Shown: piece after piece, positions 1 to 7,150 of the stretch | How the letters are laid out: every line of letters starts with the position of its first letter | Numbering within the stretch: position 1 is the first letter of the stretch | From: Desulfobulbaceae bacterium | Lineage (GTDB): Bacteria > Desulfobacterota > Desulfobulbia > Desulfobulbales > SURF-16 | Assembly: GCA_024763495.1 (NCBI GenBank) | Contig: JANTFJ010000057.1 | Span: 1-10,768, forward strand | DNA length: 10,768 bases | Direction of reading: 5' to 3' | Notes under the pieces: generated by a model | The model's database searches: none | What the model was told of the DNA's origin: nothing | What the model saw: only the letters and a program-made list of their open reading frames with translations | Made by a program: the position numbers and the translations under genes

Positions 1-176
1 GAGTCTCGTTCCTCGCTTACCTCCGGCCAACTACATGCCGGAATGACGTGATATAAATTGTCCAAATTTCAGCAGACCTACGGTTGGGTGCCACCACATA
101 TGGAGAAGTTACCAAAAATCAAAACAAAAAATTGTTTAGACAATGGCCGTAAGCGCCTAAAGAAAAGAAGGAACAA
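1..176. other. Gene-free leader upstream of lptA with a repeat-like hairpin
   Basis: No convincing coding end is visible in any frame, although lptC normally sits directly upstream of lptA. The first 50 bases hold a small hairpin, TCCGGC (22-27) pairing with GCCGGA (37-42) around a 9-nt loop. It is followed by AATGACG, a layout like the dispersed 'CGTCATTCCGGC' intergenic repeats of many proteobacteria (recognition from memory). A second small hairpin, ATTGT/ACAAT, lies at 131-144. The motif CGCTTAC (14-20) and its inverse GTAAGCG (149-155) recall the ends of the repeats found further on, but only 7 bases match. No clear promoter was found. Confidence 0.45.
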
Positions 177-716
177 ATGAAAAATAAATTAGCAGCTATT
201 ATTGCGGCAATTTTAGGTATAATTGCTATGGTTGCTCCTGTTTTCGGGGCAGATACTGAAGTTCATCCGACAAAAACACCACAGCAGCCAATCCACATTG
301 AAGCCGACAAAATGGTTTCCCGACAACAGGAAAACGCAGTGGTCTTTACCGGCAATGTCCGGGCTACCCAGAATAACCTCGTCTTGAACGCGGACACGAT
401 GACGGTTTATCATGATAAAGGAAACGCGCCGGAGACAAAAAACGCCAGCGGCCGGGAAAAGATCAAGAAAATTTTTGCCAAAGGCAATGTTAAACTCAGT
501 AATAACGGCTGGGTAGCTACCGGCGATCAGGTAGAATTTTTTTCTCAGACCAGAAAAGTTCTCCTGGAGGGAAATACCAAAGTATGGCAGGGTAATAATA
601 TTATTACAGGTGATCGAATTGTGCTTGACCTTGACGCGGATACCACTGTTATTGAACCTGACGCTGAGAAAGGAGGCCGGGTTAAGGCCTTCTTTTATCC
701 TGATTCTGAACAGTAG
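177..716 (+). CDS. lptA: LptA, periplasmic lipopolysaccharide-transport bridge protein
   Basis: This is a periplasmic OstA-like protein that forms part of the filament carrying lipopolysaccharide from the inner-membrane LptBFG(C) complex to the outer-membrane LptD/E. At 179 residues it has the usual family length. Residues 1-25 are a signal peptide: a basic start (MKNK), a hydrophobic core and an AXA-like end (VFGA). The mature part shows the beta-jellyroll pattern, with PIHIEADKM at about 38-46, FTGNVRATQ, IFAKGNVKLS, VATGDQVEF and NIITGDRIVLDL. The ATG at 177 is preceded by a good ribosome binding site, AAGAAGGA at 165-172. The next gene is lptB, 64 bp downstream. No lptC is seen upstream, which is unusual for this cluster. 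Confidence 0.93.
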   Translation: MKNKLAAIIAAILGIIAMVAPVFGADTEVHPTKTPQQPIHIEADKMVSRQQENAVVFTGNVRATQNNLVLNADTMTVYHDKGNAPETKNASGREKIKKIFAKGNVKLSNNGWVATGDQVEFFSQTRKVLLEGNTKVWQGNNIITGDRIVLDLDADTTVIEPDAEKGGRVKAFFYPDSEQ

Positions 717-780
717 GAATTTTAATCCACCATGCAAACAGTCATAATTACGGTAGTTAACTAGTGTCTGTCCATACTCC

Positions 781-1500
781 ATGCTTTTAGAAACTGAAAA
801 TATTGTCAAGCAATATAAAAAACGACGGGTGGTTAATGGAATCAGTTTAAAAGTTGAATCCGGCTCAATAATCGGCATGCTTGGGCCGAATGGAGCAGGC
901 AAAACCACGACCTTTTACGCTATTGCCGGTTTTATCCGCCCCGATGAAGGCAGGGTGCTGCTTGACGGTGAGGATATTACGGCTCTACCTATTCACAAAA
1001 GGGCGCTGAAAGGAGTATCTTACCTGGCTCAGGAGCCATCAATCTTCAAGCAGCTTACTGTTAAAGAAAATATAAAAATTATTCTTGAACCGCTGGGCCT
1101 GTCAAAAAAAGAAATAGATACACGGATTGACAAATTGATGGCTGAACTGAAAATTGAGTATCTGGCCGACAATCTCGGTCACGGCCTGTCGGGGGGCGAA
1201 AGACGACGAGTGGAAATTATGCGGGCTTTAGCCACCGAACCGCGTTTCATTTTACTGGACGAGCCTTTTGCCGGTATTGATCCTCTTGCCGTGGGTGATT
1301 TGCAGTTGATAATTAAAGGACTTAAAAATAAAGGACTGGGGATTCTTATTTCCGACCACAATGTCAGAGAAACGCTGGCAGTATGTGATTTTGCTTATAT
1401 TGTAAATAACGGTCGAATTTTAACCAGTGGAGCCGCGGATGATATAGTTAACAGTGATGAGGCCCGGCGCATGTATCTTGGCCGGGATTTCAGCCTTTAA
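781..1500 (+). CDS. lptB: LptB, ATPase of the lipopolysaccharide export transporter
   Basis: This is the cytoplasmic ABC ATPase that powers extraction of LPS from the inner membrane with LptF/LptG and passes it to LptC/LptA. All catalytic motifs are present in 239 residues: Walker A GPNGAGKTT (35-43), Q-loop Gln84 in YLAQEPS, signature LSGGE (136-140), Walker B ILLDE ending at Asp160-Glu161, and switch His193 in SDHN. The C-terminal GRDFSL is typical of LptB. The ATG at 781 is the only possible start, because an in-frame TAG lies at 754-756 and no start codon falls between. No Shine-Dalgarno sequence precedes it. The 64-bp gap to lptA contains the palindrome TAGTTAACTA (754-763) followed by TGTCTGTCCATAC, which looks like repeat debris. 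Confidence 0.95.
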   Translation: MLLETENIVKQYKKRRVVNGISLKVESGSIIGMLGPNGAGKTTTFYAIAGFIRPDEGRVLLDGEDITALPIHKRALKGVSYLAQEPSIFKQLTVKENIKIILEPLGLSKKEIDTRIDKLMAELKIEYLADNLGHGLSGGERRRVEIMRALATEPRFILLDEPFAGIDPLAVGDLQLIIKGLKNKGLGILISDHNVRETLAVCDFAYIVNNGRILTSGAADDIVNSDEARRMYLGRDFSL

Positions 1501-1519
1501 TCATCCTGGTAAACGCTCC

Positions 1520-1719
1520 ATGAACACCACTTTGCACGCGCTTTACCCCCCTGCGAGATACCGATGTATTATCGCCGGACGTGGAGCTCGCCCATGGCGG
1601 TGTCCCTGAATCCCTTTCAGTTATGGGGTTGTCGCCGCCTGGGTGTACCTTATTGAGCGCTGTCACATCCTGCGCTGATGAAGATAAAATGCGGCTGAAT
1701 AGATGAGCCTGTTGATTTA
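1520..1719 (+). pseudogene. Decayed copy of the repeat-borne small ORF (left arm)
   Basis: The left arm encodes a frameshifted relative of the 53-residue ORF in the right arm. It keeps the ATG (1520) and MNTTLH. In another frame it then reads DVLS and AHGGVPESLS, where the intact copy has AHGGIPETLT. After a 1-base deletion it reads VYLIERCH, matching VWFIDRYR. The aligned part needs one +2 and two -1 changes, so no continuous protein can be made. Within AHGGIPETLT all differences are in first or third codon positions and the residue changes are I/V, T/S and T/S, as expected if the ancestor was translated. The pairing was done by eye. Confidence 0.6.
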
Positions 1720-1837
1720 ACAGGATGTTCATTCAAGGTCAAGGCACACGAAAATTTTTACATATGGTTGATATTCCGAGGATAAAATTTTTTCGGATAA
1801 CGCGGAGATCGGCTTAAAATACATTAAATCAACGGGC

Positions 1838-1999
1838 TCATAGACAGAATTCACGATAGCGATCAATAAACCACACCTTGACTTTTGAGAAGGCACGGCC
1901 TGTAAGCGTTTCAGGGATGCCTCCATGTGCCCGTTTCAACGCTCGCGATAATACATCAGGTATATCGCGGCGTTTAATCGGGTGCAGGGTGGTGTTCAT
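1838..1999 (-). CDS. Small repeat-borne ORF of unknown function (53 aa)
   Basis: This intact reading frame runs on the minus strand from an ATG inside the terminal repeat (complement of 1997-1999) to a TGA at 1838-1840. The product is small and basic, beginning MNTTLHPIKRRDIPDVLS, with AHGGIPETLT in the middle and KVWFIDRYREFCL at the end. No signal peptide or membrane segment is evident, and I do not recognise the family. There is no Shine-Dalgarno site; the bases before the ATG are GTAAGCGCTCC, the element end itself. Support for coding comes from comparison: the decayed left-arm copy differs mostly by synonymous or conservative changes, and the copy beside thiL differs by one synonymous base (GGA/GGC). 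It could be a real small protein, a remnant of a transposon gene, or a chance ORF kept by recent copying. Confidence 0.4.
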   Translation of the reverse strand: MNTTLHPIKRRDIPDVLSRALKRAHGGIPETLTGRAFSKVKVWFIDRYREFCL

Positions 2000-2096
2000 G
2001 GAGCGCTTACGAATTCACAGTTAACAGCCTTGGCTGATATAAAGACTGCAATAAAATATTAATGAAAACATGTTGAGTAATCCCCGGGAATAATAA

Positions 2097-3548
2097 ATGG
2101 CACTGGAACTTAGACAACAGCTTAAATTATCGCAGCAACTGGTAATGACTCCCCAGTTACAGCAGGCTATTAAGCTGCTTCAGTTATCCCGTCTGGAACT
2201 GGCGGAAACAGTTCAGCAGGAGATTGAACAAAACCCTCTTCTTGAAGAAGAACAGGCCCCGTCAGCTACTGACGAAGAAGTACGGCAGGAGCAGCAGGAC
2301 AAAGACAAAATAGAAGCGGCAAATAAGCTCGAAGAAACTACTGAAGTCAAAATAAATGACAGTACCATAGCAGACATCAACTGGGAAGATTATGCCAATG
2401 AATATGAACCGTCATCCTCTTTCAAGGGCAAAGATTTTTCCGAACAGCCGTCTCGTTTTGATTTTCTTACCAAAAAACCGAACCTGCAGAGTCATTTACA
2501 GTGGCAGTTAAGTCTGTCGCCCCTGTTGCCGGATGAAATTAAACTGGGCAATTTTATTATCGGCAATTTGAACAGGAATGGATTCCTGGAAGTAAGCGCG
2601 GAAGAAATTGCCGCTGAAATCGGCTGCAGTGAGGACGCGGCAGAGGAGATGATTCACAAAATCCAGCAAATGGATCCTGCCGGAGTCGGGGCCAGGAATG
2701 TCAAGGAATCACTTCTTCTTCAGCTTGAACGTTTCAATCTTGACAAATCCCTGGCAGCTGAAATTATCAAGAATCAGCTTAATTATCTGGAAACTAAAAA
2801 TTATGGGGCTATTGTCCGGGCAACTCATCGTTCCATGGAAGATGTGGTTGCGGCGGTAAAGATTATTGTCGGACTTGATCCGCATCCCGGTCGGGTTTAT
2901 TCCGATGAAGAGCCCCATTACATTATTCCTGATGTCTATGTTCAGAAAATAGGCGGAGAATATGTCATTGTTTTAAATGATGATGGTCTGCCCCGCCTGA
3001 AAATCAGCGCCTACTACCGGCAAATCCTTAAAAATAAATCCTTGACGCCAACGGAAACCAGGGAATATATTCGAGAAAAATTAAAGTCTGCGGCCTGGCT
3101 GATCAAGAGTATTCATCAACGACAGCGAACAATTTATAAAGTTGTTGAAAGTATACTTAAATTTCAAAAAGATTTTTTTGAACGGGGAGTTGCCTTTCTT
3201 AAACCCCTGGTCCTGCGTGATGTTGCCGAAGATATTGAAATGCATGAATCTACAGTAAGCAGGGTAACCAGTAATAAGTATGTTCATACCCCGCAGGGCA
3301 TATTTGAACTTAAATATTTCTTTACTTCCGCCATCAGCAGAACTGGTGGCGAGGCACTCTCTTCAGAAAGTATCAAGGCGCGAATTCGTCTTATTGTTCA
3401 GGCCGAGAATCCTGACAAGCCATTAAGTGATCTGGCTATTTCTCAAATTTTTGAACGGGAAGGCATCAAAGTTGCCCGTCGAACTGTGGCTAAGTATCGA
3501 GAACAGATAGGAATTTTACCATCTAAATATCGTAGAAGGCCAAAATAA
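2097..3548 (+). CDS. rpoN: RNA polymerase sigma-54 factor RpoN
   Basis: This is the alternative sigma factor that directs RNA polymerase to -24/-12 promoters and needs AAA+ enhancer-binding activators. At 483 residues it is full length. The N-terminal region I (about 1-50) is the glutamine/leucine-rich activator-interacting segment (LRQQLKLSQQLVMTPQLQQAIKLLQL). An acidic linker (about 50-110) follows, then the core-binding region (about 120-330). The helix-turn-helix lies near 374-394 (RDVAEDIEMHESTVSRVTSNK). The RpoN box ARRTVAKYRE is exact at 460-469. The start MALELRQQLK matches the family, with only a weak GGGA upstream. The element at 1509-2010 separates it from lptB, so it probably has its own promoter. 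ptsN follows after 73 bp, with no room for hpf, which often lies there. Confidence 0.97.
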   Translation: MALELRQQLKLSQQLVMTPQLQQAIKLLQLSRLELAETVQQEIEQNPLLEEEQAPSATDEEVRQEQQDKDKIEAANKLEETTEVKINDSTIADINWEDYANEYEPSSSFKGKDFSEQPSRFDFLTKKPNLQSHLQWQLSLSPLLPDEIKLGNFIIGNLNRNGFLEVSAEEIAAEIGCSEDAAEEMIHKIQQMDPAGVGARNVKESLLLQLERFNLDKSLAAEIIKNQLNYLETKNYGAIVRATHRSMEDVVAAVKIIVGLDPHPGRVYSDEEPHYIIPDVYVQKIGGEYVIVLNDDGLPRLKISAYYRQILKNKSLTPTETREYIREKLKSAAWLIKSIHQRQRTIYKVVESILKFQKDFFERGVAFLKPLVLRDVAEDIEMHESTVSRVTSNKYVHTPQGIFELKYFFTSAISRTGGEALSSESIKARIRLIVQAENPDKPLSDLAISQIFEREGIKVARRTVAKYREQIGILPSKYRRRPK

Positions 3549-3621
3549 CAAATGGACATATCCGAAAAAAACAAAATCAGCTTCTGTTTTTTAACTTCTA
3601 TTCTTTATAACAGGAAAAATA

Positions 3622-4077
3622 GTGATTGATTTAATTGGCCCGGAGAGAATTAACCCGGATATGGCAGCAGGCGGCAAAAGAGAAGCATTGCAGGAACTTG
3701 TCCAGCTGGCAAATAAAAACTGTCCGACAGTTAATCCTGAGACACTGCTGACAACTCTCTGGGAGCGAGAGGCACTGGGATCAACCGGCCTGGGAGAATC
3801 TATTGCCATTCCTCATGGCAAAATCAGTGAAATAGACAAAATTGAAATTTTTTTTGGCCGCTCTATTAAAGGGGTTCATTTTGAGGCACTCGACAATAAA
3901 CCAACCCATCTTTTTTTTCTCCTCCTGGCTCCTGTTAAATCTGCCGCGCCTTATCTCCGCTGCCTGTCCCAGCTTTCCCGCTTCCTGAAAAGCCGCCATG
4001 TCTGTTCCCAACTATTGCATGCTGCGGATGTTGCCGCGATAGTGGAAATACTGGCTGGGATTCATGAGTTCAGTTGA
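3622..4077 (+). CDS. ptsN: PtsN, nitrogen-regulatory EIIA-Ntr phosphocarrier
   Basis: This is the terminal phosphate acceptor of the regulatory PTS-Ntr relay (EI to HPr/NPr to EIIA-Ntr). It is not part of sugar transport, and in studied bacteria it controls potassium uptake, nitrogen responses and other targets by binding partners according to its phosphorylation state. The 151-residue protein is one PTS EIIA type-2 domain. The phosphorylated histidine is His65 in ESIAIPHGK, and the TGLGESIAIPHGK context is characteristic. The start is GTG at 3622, chosen because AGGA (3612-3615) lies 6 nt upstream. Its end overlaps rapZ by 14 bp, so the two are translated from one message. Candidate donors HPr and EI are encoded about 3.5 kb downstream. 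Confidence 0.93.
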   Translation: MIDLIGPERINPDMAAGGKREALQELVQLANKNCPTVNPETLLTTLWEREALGSTGLGESIAIPHGKISEIDKIEIFFGRSIKGVHFEALDNKPTHLFFLLLAPVKSAAPYLRCLSQLSRFLKSRHVCSQLLHAADVAAIVEILAGIHEFS

Positions 4078-4933
4078 AACCATGGCCGCTGAAACACTTA
4101 TAATAACAGGACTGTCCGGGGCCGGCAAAAATACGGCCTTAAGAATTTTTGAAGACCTTGGATATTATTGTATTGACAATCTGCCTTTTTTTTTACTTGC
4201 CAACCTTTTGGAAAAAAAGGGGGATGAACTGCAAAAACTGGCCCTGGTCATGGATGGCCGGGATGAAACTTTTTTTTCTTCCTGGCCGGAAAACTTCGCG
4301 GCCCTCCGGCGGCAGGCTCCATATCTTAAACTCATTTTTCTTGAAGCTGATGACACGGTTCTCCTCCGCAGGTTCAGCCAGGTGCGGCGGCCTCATCCCC
4401 TGGAACATTCAGGTTCAGTACGTCAGGGAATAAACGCGGAAAAAAAAGAGCTGAACGGGTTACGAGCCCTGGCTGACCTGGTAATTGACACCTCTATCAT
4501 GGCCCCCCGTGACTTGCGCCGGGAACTGCTTGAGTTCATCGGCCAGGCCGCCAAAGGGCAAATGCGGGTTCATCTTTTGTCATTTGGTTTTAAAAATGGT
4601 TCCCCGCCCGAGGCTGATATTCTCTGGGATGTCAGATTCCTGCCCAATCCTTATTATGTTCCGGAAATGAGAAACCTTACCGGCCTTGACAGCCGGGTAG
4701 CGGACTATGTCCTTAACAGCAGGACAACCGGCAGATTCCTTGAACTGCTGCAACCGCTGCTCACCTTTCTTATTCCCCAGTTCGAAGAAGAGGGCAAGGC
4801 AGACCTGACGATTGCGGTGGGCTGCACCGGCGGGAAACACCGTTCCGTGGTTATTGCCGGAGAATTACGGAAAATCCTGATCTGCCAAAAAGTCAGGCTG
4901 TCTTTAAGTCATCGTGATCTGGGACGCGAATAG
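4064..4933 (+). CDS. rapZ: RapZ (YvcJ family) nucleotide-binding RNase adapter
   Basis: RapZ proteins bind nucleotides and, in enterobacteria, bind small RNAs and guide RNase E to control glucosamine-6-phosphate synthase. The 289-residue product has the N-terminal P-loop domain (TGLSGAGKN at 15-23), a middle segment with VMDGRDE and FLEADDTVLLRRFSQVRRPHPL, and the conserved C-terminal domain with SFGFKNG, DVRFLPNPYY, GCTGGKHRSV (253-262) and HRDLGRE at the end. One oddity is that the Walker A Ser/Thr after Lys22 is Asn23 (codon AAT). The ATG at 4064 overlaps ptsN. An alternative ATG at 4082 would start 4 nt after ptsN and give the shorter N terminus more usual for RapZ; neither has a good ribosome binding site. 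Confidence 0.93.
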   Translation: MSSVETMAAETLIITGLSGAGKNTALRIFEDLGYYCIDNLPFFLLANLLEKKGDELQKLALVMDGRDETFFSSWPENFAALRRQAPYLKLIFLEADDTVLLRRFSQVRRPHPLEHSGSVRQGINAEKKELNGLRALADLVIDTSIMAPRDLRRELLEFIGQAAKGQMRVHLLSFGFKNGSPPEADILWDVRFLPNPYYVPEMRNLTGLDSRVADYVLNSRTTGRFLELLQPLLTFLIPQFEEEGKADLTIAVGCTGGKHRSVVIAGELRKILICQKVRLSLSHRDLGRE

Positions 4934-4997
4934 TTCAGCTGACAACTACTCGAGATATTAATGCCTTACTTCTGGGAAGCTGTAACAAAAAACAAGA

Positions 4998-5071
4998 GAT
5001 AAGCGCAGACTTCGAACTGAAGACGTAATTTTGAAACTATTTACAGCGAGTTACCCCAAGGCACTTATCCT
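4998..5071. repeat. Mini inverted-repeat element between rapZ and rng
   Basis: The ends are imperfect inverted repeats: GATAAGCGC at 4998-5006, against GGATAAGTGCC read on the other strand from 5070. The first 16 or so bases (ATAAGCGCAGACTTCGAA) match the left end of the element at 7191-7315 (GTAAGCGCAGACTCCGAA), and the right ends also resemble each other (AGGCACTTATCC against AGGTGCTTACC). It fills part of the 179-bp gap between the convergent rapZ and rng genes. No strong intrinsic terminator is visible in that gap. Confidence 0.45.
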
Positions 5072-5112
5072 AAAGATTCTAAGTCTACTTCCACTTTTGT
5101 AGGTTAGAATTT

Positions 5113-6633
5113 TTAATCCCAGAATATTTCATATTTTTCCTGATGCAGATCCTTTACCGGAATTATGGTGATACTCTTTCTGATTTCATCTTCAAGCATA
5201 TGAATGGTATGGGCCTCTTCCTTGAGCATGATGGTAGCAACCCCGGAATTAACATTAACCGTAACATTACTACCCTTTATCTGATCAGCATTTGACGAAA
5301 TTTTCCTGAAAATCTCATAGGATATCGTCCGGGCTGACTTTAACATTCCCTTGCCGTGACAATAATGACAAGGTTCACACATCATCCGGGTCAAGTCCTC
5401 CCGGTTGCGCTTGCGGGTCATCTGGATCAGTCCGAATTCGGAAAACGGTAAAATATTTATCCGGCTCTTATCTTTTTTAATGGATTCATTCAAAACCCGA
5501 AAAACCTGCTGGCGGTGACTCGCCTCATCCATATCAATAAAATCAATAATAATTATGCCGCCAATGTTGCGCAGCCGCAGCTGGTAAGAAATTTCCTTGA
5601 CCGCCTCCATATTTGTCTTGAAAATTGTCTCCTCCAGGTCTTTTTTCCCCACATAACGCCCGGTATTTACATCAACAACAGTAAGGGCTTCCGTAGCCTC
5701 AATTATGATATAACCACCACAGCGCAGCCATATTTTTTTATCAAGCGCCCGATTGACATCCATTTCCACTCCATAAATGTCAAAAATCGGTGATTCTTCT
5801 TCACAGTAATGAACCTTGTCCCGAAGATGAGGAGCAAACGTCTCGACAAATTTAAGAATCCGCTCATATGTTTTTTTATTGTCGACCACCAGCCGGTCTA
5901 TGCCGGGCGCAAAAATATCCCGGACAACCCTGAGAATGATATCAAGATCCTCGTAAACCATGGTCATGGGTTTTGATCTTTCTGCATTGTCACAAATTTC
6001 GCTCCAGAGATGAAGCAAAAATTCCATGTCAGCCTCAAGCTCTTCCCGGGAAGCTGATTCAGCCACAGTTCTGACAATAAACCCTGTACCGGCAGGACGC
6101 AAATCCTCAATATCACGACGTAATCGCTGCCGTTGCTCATCTCCTTCGATCTTACGCGATATGCCGATATGATCGGTACGGGGCATAAAAACCAGGTTAC
6201 GACAGGGCAGGGTAATATGGCAGGTCAGCCGCGCCCCCTTGGTACCGATAGGCTCCTTGCATATCTGCACCAGCAGCTCCTGGCCTTCCTTAAGTAAATC
6301 CTCAATTGACATTCCGGGAATGCGCTTACGCAGCGATTCCGGTGCTTCCTGGTCTGAACAGCAGGATTCATTGCATTGCAGGAGTTGTTCCTCAAAATTA
6401 TCCTTATCAACCCTGACATCATCAACATAAAGAAATCCGGTACGTTCCAGGCCGATGTCGACAAAAGCTGCCTGCATTCCCGGCAGGACACGGACGACCC
6501 TGCCAAGATAGATGTTCCCCACCAGGCCCTTTTCATTGGGTCGTTCCATGTAAAATTCAACAAGATTGCCATATTCAATCAAAGCAATGCGAATTTCGTA
6601 GGATGTTGCATTTATTACAAGATCACTTGCCAC
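5113..6633 (-). CDS. rng: Ribonuclease G / RNase E-family endoribonuclease
   Basis: This is a single-strand-specific, 5'-end-sensing endoribonuclease that matures 16S rRNA and starts mRNA decay. The 506-residue length, with no long disordered C-terminal scaffold, favours RNase G over RNase E. An S1-like RNA-binding domain begins near residue 37 (GLVGNIYLGRVVRVLPGMQAAFVDIG) and carries an acidic, cysteine-containing insertion (about 78-100). The DNase I-like catalytic core has the metal-binding aspartates Asp321 (TVVDVNTGR) and Asp364 (IIIDFIDM). The zinc link is Cys422-x2-Cys425 followed by HGKG. The start is GTG (complement of 6631-6633), with AGGA 6 nt upstream. It runs opposite to its neighbours and interrupts the usual rapZ-to-ptsH order. 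Confidence 0.94.
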   Translation of the reverse strand: MASDLVINATSYEIRIALIEYGNLVEFYMERPNEKGLVGNIYLGRVVRVLPGMQAAFVDIGLERTGFLYVDDVRVDKDNFEEQLLQCNESCCSDQEAPESLRKRIPGMSIEDLLKEGQELLVQICKEPIGTKGARLTCHITLPCRNLVFMPRTDHIGISRKIEGDEQRQRLRRDIEDLRPAGTGFIVRTVAESASREELEADMEFLLHLWSEICDNAERSKPMTMVYEDLDIILRVVRDIFAPGIDRLVVDNKKTYERILKFVETFAPHLRDKVHYCEEESPIFDIYGVEMDVNRALDKKIWLRCGGYIIIEATEALTVVDVNTGRYVGKKDLEETIFKTNMEAVKEISYQLRLRNIGGIIIIDFIDMDEASHRQQVFRVLNESIKKDKSRINILPFSEFGLIQMTRKRNREDLTRMMCEPCHYCHGKGMLKSARTISYEIFRKISSNADQIKGSNVTVNVNSGVATIMLKEEAHTIHMLEDEIRKSITIIPVKDLHQEKYEIFWD

Positions 6634-6672
6634 AGTATGTCCTATTATTTGGTAACTGTTAATTTATTGATA

Positions 6673-6706
6673 AACGCGTGCAGGATGGTGATCATGGAGC
6701 GCTTAC
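6673..6706 (-). repeat. Solo end of the GTAAGCGC element family upstream of rng
   Basis: Read on the minus strand from 6706, the sequence is GTAAGCGCTCCATGATCACC, followed by ATCCTGCACGCG. It matches the ends of the 502-bp element with two or three mismatches over about 32 bases. The embedded ATG (complement of 6693-6695) opens only a 16-codon frame starting MITILHAF, which leaves the family sequence right after the repeat. No partner end lies at a sensible distance, so this is a truncated copy. It ends only about 40 bp from the rng start codon and may contribute to the rng leader. Confidence 0.65.
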
Positions 6707-6766
6707 TTTTATCGCCCACCGGGATGGATACCCGGAGGAAATGCCCTTGGGATGCGAAATTATTTT

Positions 6767-7105
6767 TGAGTGAGCCCTTAAATTGGTTAACCGAATATTG
6801 ACTATTATTGTAGCTCATCTACTCGATTTCATATTTTTTATCCCGACAGTTACGCACCACTATATATTGTGGTTGCTGGAGTTAAGCGGATACCCAGTCC
6901 ATGACATTTATGACTGAGTGCCGTTCTAAAAATTTTACCGTCAAAGGTGTTGGCAGCCTGTTCACGCGCAGATGAAGTGCAGCTGAACAGTTACAAGGCC
7001 GTGGTTATGGCAGTTTTTCTCCCCTGCCTGAATAGTTACCCCCATTTTTTAATTTTGTCGAGAAATCACTAAATTTAAGTTATATTATATCTGAGTGAGC
7101 CCTTA
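6767..7105. repeat. Pair of 14-bp direct repeats (TGAGTGAGCCCTTA)
   Basis: Identical copies lie at 6767-6780 and 7092-7105 in the same orientation, 325 bp apart. The right copy also forms a hairpin with AGGGCTC at 7118-7124 (stem GAGCCCT at 7097-7103, 14-nt loop). The 311 bp between the copies have no gene. The copies could be flanks of a lost or decayed insertion, or ends of two related repeats. Confidence 0.5.
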
Positions 7106-7150
7106 GCTGTGCGTGATAGGGCTCGGTAAAAAATAACTTGGTGTTTTTCG

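Larger units (their letters stand above)
1509..2010. repeat. 502-bp inverted-repeat (MITE-like) element between lptB and rpoN
   Basis: The two ends are inverted repeats. The left end reads GTAAACGCTCCATGAACACC (1509-1528) and the reverse complement of the right end reads GTAAGCGCTCCATGAACACC (2010-1991), with one mismatch in the first 20 bases. The similarity continues inward through GATGTATTATCGC, TCCCTGAA, TTATTGA and CGCT to an inner inverted repeat, ATGAGCC(T/C)GTTGATTTA (1703-1719 against 1841-1825). So both arms, about 170-210 bp each, are diverged copies of one unit arranged tail to tail around a centre of roughly 100 bp. No flanking target-site duplication is evident and no transposase is encoded. 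Such a structure fits a non-autonomous mobile element or two opposed insertions. It breaks what is commonly a continuous lptB-rpoN operon. Confidence 0.8.

Noticed and set aside
14..155. CGCTTAC (14-20) and GTAAGCG (149-155) as element ends around the lptA leader
   Set aside because: Only seven bases match, the orientation is opposite to the other elements, and the same 8-mer also occurs by chance inside rpoN and rng.
1729..1926. 65-codon minus-strand ORF overlapping the small repeat ORF
   Set aside because: It is in a different frame from the codon-conserved 53-aa ORF and starts inside the repeat. The left arm does not preserve this frame, so it is probably a shadow.
2098..2113. TGGCAC at the rpoN start as a sigma-54 promoter
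   Set aside because: The GC element at the required -12 spacing is absent, and the match is simply the codons for the conserved MALEL start.
3575..3600. Short CAG/CTG hairpin followed by T6 between rpoN and ptsN as a terminator
   Set aside because: The stem is only 3 bp with no stable extension; too weak to call.
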